This document shows, in pieces, positions 30,398 to 41,500 of a stretch of DNA of 64,000 nucleotides (positions within the stretch are counted from its first letter, which is position 1; each line of letters opens with the position of its first letter). Below the pieces are notes generated by a model. That model did no database searches. It was not told where the DNA came from and saw only the letters and a program-made list of their open reading frames with translations. The stretch lies in contig JASXSV010000003.1 in NCBI GenBank assembly GCA_030674915.1, positions 124,001 to 188,000 of the forward strand. The letters are read 5' to 3'. This DNA is from Candidatus Endonucleibacter bathymodioli (lineage in GTDB: Bacteria > Pseudomonadota > Gammaproteobacteria > Pseudomonadales > Endozoicomonadaceae). A program made the translations under genes and the position numbers.

Positions 30398-30441
30398 GAC
30401 TCCCTACCCTCATTACTCTAATTTAGAGAATGGGGGGAGTC
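30398..30441 (+). terminator. Inverted repeat after the pilin-like gene
   Basis: GACTCCCTACCCTCATT can pair with AATGGGGGGAGTC, with an AT-rich loop, 8 bp after the stop codon. There is no strong T-run, so it may be a weak terminator or an mRNA-stabilising hairpin. Confidence 0.5.
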
Positions 30442-30479
30442 GTATGAGTTTTCCTCCATGTTCGTGGGGGATATTCACT

Positions 30480-30799
30480 GGTTTATACCAGACGGATAAA
30501 AATCAAAACATCTCAAATAAAAATATATCTCTGTCTTATATAACTCTCTATTCCCTCTATCTTTATGTCTTCTTTTTCAGGTACTCCATCTTGCTCTTTA
30601 CGCCTTCAGAACGACCATTGATAACTATCGCATTGATAATACCCAACAGATGCTCATTGACCGTTCTGCAATATCCATGGCAGGCAGAAACTGACAACTC
30701 TGCTCCCTCCTTAATCATGCCCCCCAAGTCTTGATTGTAGTAGCACACTGTTCTCAGAATTGCGCTTCTCAAAGGGTGAGAAGTTGTCCTATTGCTCAT
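30480..30799 (-). pseudogene. Transposase C-terminal remnant, ISL3-like
   Basis: The minus strand gives HLLGIINAIVINGRSEGVKS and KMEYLKKK, then after a frame change RGNRELYKTEIYFYL and RCFDFYP. This resembles the end of ISL3-family transposases, which reads roughly EGxNSxIQxxKxxARGYRNxxxFxxAIxFHxGGLxLxP. Only the C-terminal part is left. Confidence 0.5.
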
Positions 30800-30959
30800 G
30801 TTTTAAGGACTGGTTAGACCTCATATAGAGCACCTTGGCAACGTATGATTCTTATTCCATAAGGCTTTTGCGCTCTTCAATACTAACCTTGGTGCAATTG
30901 CCTGATGCACAGCACACCCATTACTATTGAAAGTGTTAGTGAAATACAAAAGAGCAGAA

Positions 30960-31080
30960 CCCAGCAGCCCTACTAGGTATAGGTGATTGGAGTATAGTGA
31001 AGTTGATTACCCAATACCATCAGTACCATCAGTACCATCCACTAGCGCTACAAAAAAGTATATATCACTCACTCAAACAT
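30960..31080 (+). repeat. Divergent palindromic repeat copy with a short tandem repeat
   Basis: CTAGGTATAGGTGATTGGAG at 30974-30993 resembles the GTAGGTGATTGGGTATGAG block of the palindromic family. It is followed by a 9-bp unit, TACCATCAG, repeated about three times (31015-31041). The stretch up to the chaperone gene has no other recognised feature. Confidence 0.35.
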
Positions 31081-31399
31081 AGGGGGAGTATTATAAAAAC
31101 TATTTACCTTACTCAACTATCATAATAAAATAGAATCGCCTTTTACCTTCTAATAAAGTAGTATTTGTTGTTACCATCAGGTGTTATTCTACACATCAGC
31201 TAATTCCCATGAGCATAGGAGCAGTAGGTGAATGATAGCAGTCAACGACACAGCACACTCAATAGGAATGGGTATATATAATCCAGATACCAAAGAAATT
31301 GAAGCAAATGAGCCACCCCAGACAGCACTTTCAAAAAGCAGCATAGGCGTAGCCAAAACTATATATTATCATTTTCAGACAAAAAAGGCACATAACAGT

Positions 31400-32275
31400 A
31401 TGTTTGCGCGCTTTACATTATTACCCCTGTTGACATCATTAATATTCAGCACAAATATTTTTGCTGCCCTTTCTCTTGACCGGATAATCATATACTTCTC
31501 TCCAAGAGAGCAAGTGCAAGATGTAGTTGTTACTAATCCCGACAAGAGTACTTTATTTTTGCAAACAGAAGTTTATCAAGTATCCAATCCTGGTCGTGAA
31601 AATGAAGACCGAGTGAAAATTACCGACCCTGATAAAATGAGACTATTAGCTACTCCTAGCAAAGCCATTATCACCAACAATTCTCGTAAAACCATAAGAC
31701 TCATTAGCCTTGAAAAACCAACAAAAATAGAACAAGTTTATCGAGTCACATTCAAACCCATTGTAGGCGACCTTAAAGCTAGTAAAACCGCTATAAAACT
31801 TCTAATCGCCTATCAGGCTCTCGTCTTTGTTCGCCCAGACAAACCAAAATATAATATCACAGCACAACAAAAAGACACCCAGCTCATATTCACCAACTCA
31901 GGCAATATTAATGCTGTTATGCGTAACGGCCAATACTGTACCACAAAGAAGGACAACAGCTGTAAACCTCTTACACAAACAACTCGACTTTATGCCAACC
32001 AAAGCTGGACACTGGATATTCCACCTAGCGCAATACGCATAAGATACGGTCTATTTGATGGCCTTCTTGAAAAGACGCAAACATTCGCAGTGACCAGCGT
32101 TAAACAACCTACAAAACCCGTAAAAAATGCAAATCCTGCAAATCCTGCAAATCCTGCAAATCCTGCAAAACCCAAAAACCCTGCAGAACCTCCAGAACCA
32201 CCAGCACCACTGCGAAAACCTAAACGCAATATTTCTATGGTGCTACACTTCCATCCGGCACAATTAAAGGTATGA
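31400..32275 (+). CDS. PapD-like periplasmic pilus chaperone with a proline-rich tail
   Basis: The frame is open from 31232, but the start at 31400 is preferred because it gives a signal peptide (MFARFTLLPLLTSLIFSTNI, cleavage near FAA). The product of 291 residues has an immunoglobulin-like first domain (LDRIIIYFSPREQVQDVVVT, TNNSRKTIRLISLE, YRVTFKPIVG) and LLIAYQALVFVRP, the pattern of chaperones of alpha/ECP-type pili. A second domain runs to about 225. Unusually, a 50-residue tail with NPANPANPANPAKPKNPAEP follows. No usher is nearby. A palindromic repeat starts right after the stop. Confidence 0.7.
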   Translation: MFARFTLLPLLTSLIFSTNIFAALSLDRIIIYFSPREQVQDVVVTNPDKSTLFLQTEVYQVSNPGRENEDRVKITDPDKMRLLATPSKAIITNNSRKTIRLISLEKPTKIEQVYRVTFKPIVGDLKASKTAIKLLIAYQALVFVRPDKPKYNITAQQKDTQLIFTNSGNINAVMRNGQYCTTKKDNSCKPLTQTTRLYANQSWTLDIPPSAIRIRYGLFDGLLEKTQTFAVTSVKQPTKPVKNANPANPANPANPAKPKNPAEPPEPPAPLRKPKRNISMVLHFHPAQLKV

Positions 32276-32283
32276 GTAAATAA

Positions 32284-32375
32284 TAAACGAACGAAGACCC
32301 GTGAGCGTTATTAGGGTGAGTAAAAGTAGTCAGCAACCTCACCTTCAAGGGTAATGTGTATAAGCCATCCAGTTT
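32284..32375 (+). repeat. Member of the intergenic palindromic repeat family
   Basis: ACGAACGAAG, GTGAGC, GGGTGAGTAAAAGTAGTC and CAACCTCACCTTCAAGGGT appear in the family order. It directly follows the chaperone gene. Its last block also occurs after ubiB at about 967-1004 (TTACCTTCAAGGGTAATGGG). Confidence 0.65.
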
Positions 32376-32554
32376 TTCACAGTCTGGATGGTACGTAATC
32401 TATATTGAAATAGTCACCGAATGAGAAGTTTCTGCCCCCAATTCACGCCTCTAACACAGGTAGCCCCACCCGCTGTGCTTTACTAACCTTGTTTCGGTAT
32501 TTATTGTTTGGAGATGGCATTTTATATTAGATGTGCAGCTAGATCAGTGCTTCT

Positions 32555-32640
32555 ATACACCCATTCCCTTGGAGGTGCGAGGTTGTTGACTACTCTAACT
32601 CCAGCCAACTACCTACTAATAGAGACTCATGAGCAAAGGT
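32555..32640 (-). repeat. Member of the intergenic palindromic repeat family, opposite orientation
   Basis: On the minus strand: CTCATGAGTC, GTAGGTAGTTGG, GAGTAGTCAACAACCTCGCA and CCTCCAAGGGAATGGGTG. It faces the copy at 32284 about 200 bp away. Confidence 0.6.
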
Positions 32641-32649
32641 CACATTAAT

Positions 32650-33115
32650 ATCTTTGATACCGCACCGATAAAGACGCAGAACTCAAATTCTGGCAACGGC
32701 CGACAAGAGATCCAGAAGCGGGCCGGTACGTTAAGAATGACAATCGTGGTAACAAGAAGATCCCTATGTTTTTTCTGTTTACTCCTATGTCGATGAAGAT
32801 GGCTTTTCCATAGTCAAAGCGTGACGCAGGGCAATGTTCACGATTATCAGGAATGAGACAACTTACTACCGGAACAATACTGTACGCGGATGCAGTTTAC
32901 AGATATAGACAGACCCAAGAGGAATTAGCGAAGCTTGGTATTGAAGATCAAGATCAATGTAAGGGCCACAGAGAGAGTTTCTATCGAAAGAAGATAGAGC
33001 TCGACACAAAGAAATATCAGTAACACGGGCGGGAGGTGAGCGTCCTTTTGCCGCCTATAAAAGGCACTACCACCATGCTAGAGCTAGGCTCATGAGTCTT
33101 TCCAAAAATGAAACT
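32650..33115 (+). pseudogene. IS5-family transposase remnant (different subgroup)
   Basis: Fragments in changing frames: VYSYVDEDGFSIVKA-like text around 32765-32825, YADAVYRYRQTQEELAKLGI near 32880-32945, and RPFAAYKRHYHHARARLMSL followed by SKNE near 33040-33105. These match the C-terminal half of IS5-family transposases that carry VERPFA.YKRHYG..RAR. A related scrap lies at 35429-35500. Confidence 0.6.
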
Positions 33116-33303
33116 GGGAGCATCCCATAGTATTAGCTTACGTGTGATATTTCGTCTCGTTGTTTACAGCTTGCAGTACGATGTTAATAATTCGTACGTG
33201 GTCATATTGATTCCTTTATGCGGTTTCACAGTGAGACCTTTGCACTATAACGCCGCACAAGTCCCACTATTAATTAAATCGTATTTTTTTGAGGATAAAG
33301 CCT

Positions 33304-34385
33304 CGCGGATTTTAGTCATAAGTGCCCCTTAAAATTTATGCAGCTAACGCCATTTCACTATAAATCTCATCAGGTGTTTTAAAGTCTAACAGTTTTCTTG
33401 GTCTTTGGTTTAGTCGGTTTTGTATATCTAAAATTTCTTTGTCAGTGACATTATCCAAAGATTGGCTTTTGGGCAAATATTGTCTTATCAAACCATTATG
33501 ATTTTCATTCAAACCTCGTTCCCACGAGGAGTAAGGGTGAGCAAAATAGGTATCTACGTTAAGCTTTTTCTTGATTTTTTCATGAAAGGCGAACTCCTTT
33601 CCGTTATCAAATGTGATCGTGAGTAAGTCTGTTTGGTAAGGCTTGAGCATCGTTATAATTGCTTTCGTCACCACGTCAGCGTGCTTTGAAGGAATACGTT
33701 TTACCAAATTTAATTTACTCACTCTTTCCGTTAATGTAACCAGTACACCCTTGTGTCTTTTGCCAATTACAGTGTCTGCTTCCCAATCGCCTAAACGTAT
33801 TTTTTGATCCACAATTCCAGGTCGATCATCAATGCTAACACGGTTTCGGATCTGGCCTCGTGCATCGGGCTTTCCTGTTCTTTGCTCATACTTCTTGTGC
33901 CGAAGATGTTGATACAAGCAACCACCCTCGGCTTTGTCCTATCGAATAAACTGGTAAATCGTAGCGGGACATACAGAAGGTTGATTATCTCGTTTAAGGC
34001 GTACTTGTATTTGCTCAGGGCTCCACTGCTTACTTAGTCTGTCAGTAATTTTATCTTTCAGTTCAGCTACCATCTTGGTCGCTTTTGGTTTCTGTTGATG
34101 ACGTTCCTGCGCAAAATTATGTGCTTGCTTCGGGCGATAACCTCTAGCCCCTGTATTTCTAGCCAACTCTCTTTTAACGGTACTCAAATCACGCCTTAAG
34201 TCTTGGGCGATAATTTCATTTGAAACTCCTGCTTTTTTCTCTGACCAAATCTGGTATCTTTCTTCTTGAGTCAGGTGGGTATAACGCTTATTCATAAGTG
34301 GTCTCACATTGGTTTTTGGTAGAACCGTGAGTGTACCCTCTGGCTCAACTTTTTCAATATGGCGCACTTATGACTGAAATCCGCG
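33304..34385 (-). mobile_element. IS30-family element, copy A (1082 bp)
   Basis: Ends CGCGGATTTTAGTCATAAGTG and its complement with one difference (33304 onward, 34365-34385). Copy B at 54208-55289 has exactly the same length and almost the same sequence. It is a different IS30 type from the element at 18481 and 62994. Confidence 0.9.
33336..34367 (-). pseudogene. IS30-family transposase, copy A, with an in-frame stop
   Basis: Nearly identical to the intact copy B (54298-55257), but the codon GAG after YQFIR is TAG here (at about 33937), splitting the protein between the helix-turn-helix half (LTQEERYQIWSEKKAGVSNE) and the DDE half (LGDWEADTVIGKRHKG, TFDNGKEFAFHE, SSWERGLNENHNGLIRQY). A single point mutation therefore inactivates it. 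Confidence 0.88.
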
Positions 34386-35196
34386 GTTTATTTCTATAAG
34401 CACGTTGTATTATTCTGTTATCAATATTTCGATCATCTAGCCATTCACTGTGCTTCTTGCTGGAATAGGCACTAGCCGCATAAACAGACGACTCTTCACC
34501 ATCTAATAGCTCAGTGAAACAATTTGAATCGTGAATATTTCCTGCTGTGTAACCGATCGATTTTATCAACCCATCCTCATCGACATTTATGTGCGCTTTA
34601 TAGCCGTAGGTACTTTTACTCTTCCCGTCAGAACCGGATTTCACGTTCCACTTAGCGTCAGGGTCCTGTGTTGACGGCTTGTCTTTATCCTTATTTGGGT
34701 GACACTGTTTAGCCTAAATTACGCTAGCGTCAACAATATTGACACCTCCAGATTTAATATAGAGACCTTGATCTATAAGCTGGGAATTGATTTCTTGAAG
34801 CCACCTATCCATAAGCAACAATTTATCTAGCTTCTGTCTAAATCGCCAAAAAGTACTGTGGTCCGGCACTGACTCTGAAATGTCGAGCGCAATAAATCGA
34901 CGAAATAAAAGATCGCGAGCAAGTTGTTTTTCTAGGGACGAATCGCTTAACTTATACCAACTTTGCAGCAGCAGTGCCTTAAACATCATCAGTGGCGGCG
35001 ATGCCTTCTCGCCTCGAGCACTTGAATGCATATCTTTCAGATGATGCTCTAAACGAGCCCAATCAATGGTTCATGGGCAGAGTCGAGTTCTTTCACTGCA
35101 TCGTGATCAATCAGCATTGAATCTGCTAGACTGCGTTGTTTCAGATTTTTCCAGGCCATAATTTCACCGAAAGGCATTGATTGTGCAAGGCTTATT
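34386..35196 (-). pseudogene. IS5-family transposase, copy 2, truncated
   Basis: The same transposase as copy 1: helix-turn-helix part near 35031-34714 ending NIVDASVI, and the part SDGKSKSTYGYKAHINVDED to AYRNKP at 34644-34386, where IS30 copy A cuts it. A frameshift near 35065 and a stop after DASVI add damage. Confidence 0.85.
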
Positions 35197-35240
35197 ACAC
35201 CTGATTTTCAGTTGTTTAGCGCGACTCGTGCAAAGGTCTC

Positions 35241-35951
35241 AAAGAACAGTTAACAACCTAATGATGTCAAAGGAGCATGCGATTAAGTCCCGTTTTTTAA
35301 GTGAATCGATATATTGGGGTAGATTCTCAGGTTAGCAGTTCAATTTCTGTCCGTTTTCCAGTGGCTGTATGCCGATTTCCCGACATACAGCACACTTATC
35401 CTATGTTTGTACCCTTACGAGGACAGTCGCACCTTTCCTAGAATTAGATTTATGAGCTTTGCCAAAAATGAAATGATTTATGGCTCGGTAGCTATTTCTG
35501 GGAACACTCTGAAATGCACTAAGTTTTTGGTGCTCTATGGTGTGCTGAAACCATGTTATTTGGGAGAGGTACATCAAAAGTCAGTTCTAATCACTAGCAA
35601 TAGATCATAAAGCTGATAATTTTGTGTAAGACACCATAGCACGTTTCATAATCTCTGATAAAATGAGACAAGATCATAACAGTGGCTAAAGTAGCTGGTT
35701 ATGTTGATGCTTCAGAGTAATTAAAAATTAGTTATGAAATTGACCTAGTAACTACCTTGTTAACTAAAAAATCTGATGGCATTTACATTAAGTATCATGA
35801 GAAGATGTAGTATGGCTTTGTTTTGAGAGCGGGCATTGGACTATTGTCGCCTATATGAAATAATTTAAAATCTATTACAGGTGCGTTTGTTATTGTGTAA
35901 AAATAAGAGTTTAAGTATGATGCGTGTTTTAATAAACTGGAGGTTGTTGTT
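35241..35951. other. Gene-free stretch with IS debris
   Basis: At 35279-35425 the sequence matches the end of the IS5-type remnant at 48483-48630 (GATTAAGTCCCG, a TTTTTTAAGTG stretch, and CCCGACA...CACACT). At 35429-35500 a scrap of another transposase follows (MSFAKNE). 35600-35951 shows no recognised feature apart from the ribosome binding site of the next gene. Confidence 0.5.
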
Positions 35952-36560
35952 ATGAAGATAATTGTATTTGTAATTGGTGTTTTCTTTTCTAGTGTATCTT
36001 TGGGTATTCATACCTTCACTTTTGATGATGGAACTCTTATATCAGCTTCAAAGATTAGAGTTCTTGCAAATAATAAGTATGTAGTTAATCTGGAAGGGTG
36101 TCATATTAATGGTCGCAAAGCATGTGCAGCATATATTGGTATCGAAGCTACTCATATTAACTCTGTAGCACTGCATGAGACTAAATTTTTACAGAAGCTG
36201 TTTTTTAGTTTCAATGATGGTTCATATGAGATATATGGTTTTTGTTGGAATGAAGACTTAGGCAATGTTACTGATAATACGTTTACAGTACAAAGAGATA
36301 GTAATTATATAATTAAGAATATTATATATCCTAGTGGTAATGAATATCCTTTTTCACATGTGGAGAACGTATTCAAAAAAAGATCTAGGGCATATGAATC
36401 ACACAAAGTTATCGGCTTCCTCCGTACTTTGTATGACTATAAGCACTATGATAAAGTTGGTGGTCGCAATTATATTACTGGTTGCAGTGCTAGTAATAAG
36501 GTTTACCTGGTTGCTGACTATATTGCAGCAATGCCACCTGGTCTTGATGTCGTATGGTAG
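35952..36560 (+). CDS. Small secreted protein of unknown function, 202 residues
   Basis: No family recognised. A strong GGAGG site lies upstream of the ATG. A signal peptide is evident (MKIIVFVIGVFFSSVSLG). The mature protein is rich in aromatic residues and beta-branched residues and has five cysteines (CHINGRKAC, FCWNED, GCSASN), consistent with a disulfide-stabilised exported beta protein. It lies upstream of the 280-residue gene and the giant autotransporter, all on the + strand, but with long gaps. A host-interaction role is speculation. Confidence 0.7.
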   Translation: MKIIVFVIGVFFSSVSLGIHTFTFDDGTLISASKIRVLANNKYVVNLEGCHINGRKACAAYIGIEATHINSVALHETKFLQKLFFSFNDGSYEIYGFCWNEDLGNVTDNTFTVQRDSNYIIKNIIYPSGNEYPFSHVENVFKKRSRAYESHKVIGFLRTLYDYKHYDKVGGRNYITGCSASNKVYLVADYIAAMPPGLDVVW

Positions 36561-37402
36561 ACTTTAATAACATTTACCCAGTTGTTATTGTTCTGGTAAA
36601 GAAAGCTTGGTAGATGAATTTGATAGTGTGTTGTGATGAAACGGTATTTCACTTCATTTTTTTTCACAAAGCAGAGCAGGCACGGGTCTTTTTTAAAAGA
36701 TCTTTATCCATGGGCAACTCTTTATTTTTTTGCGCAGGTGCTGAAGCTCAATAAGGTCATCTTCAGCTATGGCCGTGCCTGCTGAGAACTATGTTGCCTG
36801 AGTCTTACAGAAATAGGTAGATGAGTTGCAACACCCTGTGATTTGTCGGCTTCAGCTACCTAGTAGCTTTGATCTCTAGCAAAGGCCTCAGCCTCTTCTT
36901 TAAATTCTTTGCGGTACTGTTTGCAACTGCATTTCTGGCCAATAATAACAAGCAAAGAAACAGTACTGCTGGGACACTAGCAGTCTAGCAGTCTATGTAG
37001 TGAATGATTAATATAGACAAGCAAGCAATGCTACTGGCAGTACCAATAAAATTCTTCCGTAACTGTTTGGTTAGGACAATAACTAAAAAATTGTTTATAT
37101 AACTAACAAGATTGTTATCTTGGCAAACATAAATGGAACCTAATATGTATTTATCATTCTAATTAAGTATGAGATGGGAAATAATTTGATGTGATTAACT
37201 AGTAGGAATGCTTTGAGGGCTATTATTTGCAGTTGTTTTTTTGAGGAATAATATTAGAACTCACATTAAATATTACACCACGACCGGTGACACTCATTGC
37301 ATAATGATTTAGCGCCGGTTCAGTATGAGAGTTTAGCAAACTAATGTGTAAGAGGTTCTTTTAACCAGAACAGTAAAGCTTAAAATGGAATAGGAGGTTT
37401 TT
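36561..37402. other. Gene-free spacer of 840 bp
   Basis: No credible frame. It contains short A/T-rich runs and the direct doublet AGCAGTCTAGCAGTCTA near 36979-36996. No IS remnant or promoter was recognised with confidence. Confidence 0.4.
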
Positions 37403-38245
37403 ATGAAAGTTATGTCTTCACCAACTAGAGAAACACACTCTAGCAGAAAAAATACGGGTAAAAATAGCGAATCTAAAAATAAGCAAGTAGGCAGGCATGG
37501 AGGTAGAGGTGTCGAAAAAGCAAAAGATAAATCCAAGTCGTCAACTGATAATTCTGCTTATGGATCTTTTTCTAATATAACACGATCATCTAGAGTTCGT
37601 ATGAGTAAAGAACAAATATCTAATTTTAAGGAGCGTATCATTGCTGAATGCAGGTTGGCAGAGAAAGGAAATCATAAAACAAAAGGTGATCATACAGAAA
37701 ATCTTCTAAAAATTGTCAACGGTCTTAAAGGAGATAGTATGGCAAGAACAGTTTTAGCTGTAAAAAGTAACAAAGATGCTAAAGACTGGCGTGAAGGTAA
37801 AGGAAATAGTGCCTATAGAAATATCAAGAGCTTAGTTTCATTTGGTTCTGGTGCAGCTACGGGAACCGGCGCAGGTGGCTTTGCTTTGAGTCTTAGTGGG
37901 CGTATTTTGAGTTATTCTACTCTTTCATTTCAAGCTTGTAGCTTTGTATCCCTTGTCCCTGCAAGTGTGGCCGCTGTTGTTACTGGATATTTGTTTTGGA
38001 AGCTTACGGATAATATTACTGATTATCTTGCGGCTAGATACATGGATAATAAGTCTCAAAACCAATTAAATGAAATTTTATCCGGTGATCCTGAACAAGA
38101 TCTTGAAGATGTACTAAATGGTTTGAAAGATAGCAACCCAGAAGCTTATGATCAGGTTGTTAGTCTGTTGAGAGATAAGGAAAAGGCAGAAGATATAGAA
38201 TCAGAAGACGTTAATATGTCGGAAGATGAAAGTAATGGTGATTAA
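37403..38245 (+). CDS. Unknown protein with a charged N-terminus and a glycine-rich membrane segment
   Basis: 280 residues with an excellent AGGAGG ribosome binding site. The first 90 residues are polar and rich in S, K, R (HSSRKNTGKNSESKNKQ) with no signal peptide. Residues about 150-200 form a Gly/Ala/Ser-rich hydrophobic region (FGSGAATGTGAGGFALSLSG, FVSLVPASVAAVVTGYLFW), probably a membrane hairpin. The C-terminus is acidic. This layout is seen in some secreted effectors that insert in host membranes, but no family is recognised and no chaperone is evident. It lies before the giant autotransporter. Confidence 0.7.
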   Translation: MKVMSSPTRETHSSRKNTGKNSESKNKQVGRHGGRGVEKAKDKSKSSTDNSAYGSFSNITRSSRVRMSKEQISNFKERIIAECRLAEKGNHKTKGDHTENLLKIVNGLKGDSMARTVLAVKSNKDAKDWREGKGNSAYRNIKSLVSFGSGAATGTGAGGFALSLSGRILSYSTLSFQACSFVSLVPASVAAVVTGYLFWKLTDNITDYLAARYMDNKSQNQLNEILSGDPEQDLEDVLNGLKDSNPEAYDQVVSLLRDKEKAEDIESEDVNMSEDESNGD

Positions 38246-38267
38246 TAATTCTGTAACATGCTAATGA

Positions 38268-38400
38268 AATATACCGTATACACATTGAAGGTGTGAGTAG
38301 GCGACAAACTGGTGAAGTCCATGAGCCTAAGAGTAGTAGGTGATTGGGTATGAGATAGAGTCAATAACTTTACTCTTTCAATGGGTATAGACAGGAATAG
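38268..38400 (+). repeat. Member of the intergenic palindromic repeat family
   Basis: Starts ATTGAAGGTGTGAGTAGGCG, then ACAAACTGGTGAAGTCCATG, AGTAGTAGGTGATTGGG and GAGTCAATAAC, ending ACTCTTTCAATGGGTATAG. It lies between the 280-residue gene and the autotransporter. The start and end are complementary, so the whole can fold as a long hairpin. Confidence 0.7.
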
Positions 38401-38518
38401 AACATAGCCTCTTAGCACATCTAAGGGCGATGAGTAATGTGGGTTGTTTGTTTTAATATAATTGGGTGAAAATTTTATCAATGTAAAAATAATATAATTT
38501 ATCGAGAGGGAGTATGTC

Positions 38519-41500
38519 ATGAAAAAATCAATTTTAGGTGGTATTAGATTATATGGATCAGGTTTTTTATTATTTTGTACATTGTGTGTGCCTTCATATG
38601 TGCTATCTGATATGGATACGAAAGACGTAACTGTAGAGATAAATGGAGATAATGTTCTGGTTACTCAGGATGTTCTTAGCGACTATGATCGACAAAAGCA
38701 GGTAAGAGACGAAGAATTTCAGGTTTGTACTGATTACAAAGAAAACGCTGGATCACTGTCCTATTTTGAAGGTTTAAAAACCCAAGGTTATATATTTTTC
38801 AGATGTGAGAATAGTAAATCTTTTCTTGATGATGCCAAGGATAAAGGATATAAGATCGGATTAACCGATAAGCAAAAGTTAAGAATGACCTTTGCCGATG
38901 GGGAGTTACTAAGAATGGAGCAACGTACAACACTACTTGATTATGTTGGTTATGTTATGACTGAAAAACTCGAAGCTTTAACTGATGATCAAATGAAGAC
39001 TTTAATAAATGGGATTAGTCTGCGTAGACTGTTTTATATGGTGAATCTAGATTGGGGCATAGATAAGGGACATTTAGACAAGCAACTAGATAAGATTAAA
39101 AGTAATTTCGATGGCGTGAAGAAAGGAACAGAAGAATATAAAGAAGCTATAAAGTCAATGGAAATAACTACAACGTTAATGGGAAAATATATACAAAACC
39201 GTGGTCTCAATAGACCAAAAAAAGATATGGTGGAAGGTGAAAGTTTTGATAGTCCATATTATAAAAAACTACATCATACAGTAGTTTCAACAGCAGATAA
39301 GACAAAGCTAAGTAAGTTTGATGAAAACAGATTTACATTGATCAAAATAATTACTTCTCATATCGAATCAAAATATAATGCCATGGCTAAGTGTATGGCA
39401 AATCCTGATGCTTGCAATATTTCACCAAGTGGGCTTGATGAAAAAGGTTGGCTGGCTTGGCTCTATAGTTACTTGAATAATTTGGTGGTAGATGTAAGTA
39501 ATTTGTTTACTAGAGATAATAATTTTTACGAAGGAAATGTTGATAATGAATTGATCGTGGGTGAAGGGGGTGTTCTTACAGCGGATGATATAAAACAATT
39601 ATCTCCTGGATCAGATAATGTAATGATTGGTCAGGATGAGGCAAAAGAAAATGACGACTCTGAGTTGAAAAGAGCTACTAAGTCTGGTGCAAAAAATGAG
39701 TTAAATAAAAAGTTTAACTCTATACTACTTCAAATTGTTGGTAGTATGAATCAGCTAGAAAACGAAATAAGTGCAAGAAATAAAGTAGTAATAGAAAATG
39801 CCAATGAATTATCAAAAGTACAGGGTGATAAGGAAAGTATTGATAATAATAACAATGATCTAACGAAGCCGTTACAATTAGATACTATCGATATGACGAG
39901 TGTAAAAAAAGCACAAGTAAATATCAAAGGCGCTGCTGAGTCTATGAGTAATAAACTCAATGCGTATACAAAAACAAAGAAAGAACTAGAAAAGGTTGTA
40001 GATGTAGAGGTTACGGAAGATAATGTAAATGATGCACAACAATTGCTATTGGACATGAATGGAGCAAAGGATTTGGGGAAGGATGATGTTGGTACCTATC
40101 AAGCAGGTATTAACTTTATTAATTCTGCTTTGACTACACAACGTGCTTCGGTGGAAAATGCGGTTAAAAAAGAAACAACGGATTTGGCGGAACGTACTAA
40201 AAAGCAAGATGAGGAGAATAAGAAAGAAGAAATAAATAGATCTTTTAAACTTGTGATGAGTAATATTGTTAAGCGTATGGAACAGTTAAGCAAGGAGATA
40301 ACTCTAATTAAAAATGACATGATAAAAAATGGAGATGACTTATTAAAAGCAGCTGGTAATAAGAAAGTTATTGAGGAGAAGAACAATAAGCTAACGAATC
40401 CGTTAAAATTAGCTGCTATCGATATGACGAGTGCGAAAGTGACACAGGGAAATGGCAAAGATGCTGTTGAGTTGATTAGGAATAAACTCAATGCGTATAC
40501 AACAAAAAAGGCAGGGCTAGACAAGGTTGTAGAGGGTGCGGTTACGGAAAGTAATGTAATGGATGCAAAACAATTGGTAGAGAATATGAAGAGTGAACAG
40601 TACGATGATCTTGCCCAGAAGGTTGCTGACCAGAAAATAGCTATTAATTCTATTAATGATGCTGTGACTAAGCAACATGATTCTATTACTGCTGCTGTGA
40701 CTCAGCAGAAGCAGAAGATGGATTTGGAAGAAAGTAGAAAGAAACAGGCTCAGGATGAGAATGTCAAGCAAGAAGAAATAAACAGATCGTTTAAAAATAT
40801 TATGACTTCTGTTGTTAGTGGTCTAGAACAGTTAAATAATAAAATAACTAAAATTACTACTGACATGATAAAAAATGGAGATGACTTATTAAAAGCAGCT
40901 GGTAATAAGAAAGTTATTGAGGAGAAGAACAATAAGCTAACGAATCCGTTAAAATTAGCTGCTATCGATATGACGAGTGCGAAAGTGACACAGGGAAATG
41001 GCAAAGATGCTGTTGAGTTGATTAGGAATAAACTCAATGCGTATACAACAAAAAAGGCAGGGCTAGACAAGGTTGTAGAGGGTGCGGTTACGGAAAGTAA
41101 TGTAATGGATGCAAAACAATTGGTAGAGAATATGAAGAGTGAACAGTACGATGATCTTGCCCAGAAGGTTGCTGACCAGAAAATAGCTATTAATTCTATT
41201 AATGATGCTGTGACTAAGCAACATGATTCTATTGCTGCTGCTGTGACTCAGCAGAAGCAGAAGATGGATTTGGAAGAAAGTAGAAAGAAACAGGCTCAGG
41301 ATGAGAATGTCAAGCAAGAAGAAATAAACAGATCGTTTAAAAATATTATGACTTCTGTTGTTAGTAGTCTAGAACAGTTAAATAATAAAATAACTAAAAT
41401 TACTACTGAGATGATAAAAAATGGAGATGACTTATTAAAAGCAGCTGGTAATAAGAAAGTTATTGAGGAGAATAACAATAAGTTAACTAATCCGTTGAAA

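Larger units (their letters stand above)
33233..35240 (-). mobile_element. IS5-family element, copy 2, containing a nested IS30 element
   Basis: The outer ends are inverted copies: GAGACCTTTGCAC at 33233-33245 and GTGCAAAGGTCTC at 35228-35240. Inside, IS30 copy A occupies 33304-34385. About 280 bp of the IS5 transposase end, present in copy 1, are missing beside the IS30 element, so the insertion was accompanied or followed by a deletion. Confidence 0.8.

Noticed and set aside
30396..30734. A + strand frame of 112 codons after the pilin-like gene
   Set aside because: No ribosome binding site, it begins inside a hairpin and it overlaps a transposase relic on the other strand.
31232..31399. 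Upstream in-frame extension of the pilus chaperone
   Set aside because: It would bury the signal peptide after 56 polar residues; the start at 31400 gives a normal exported protein.
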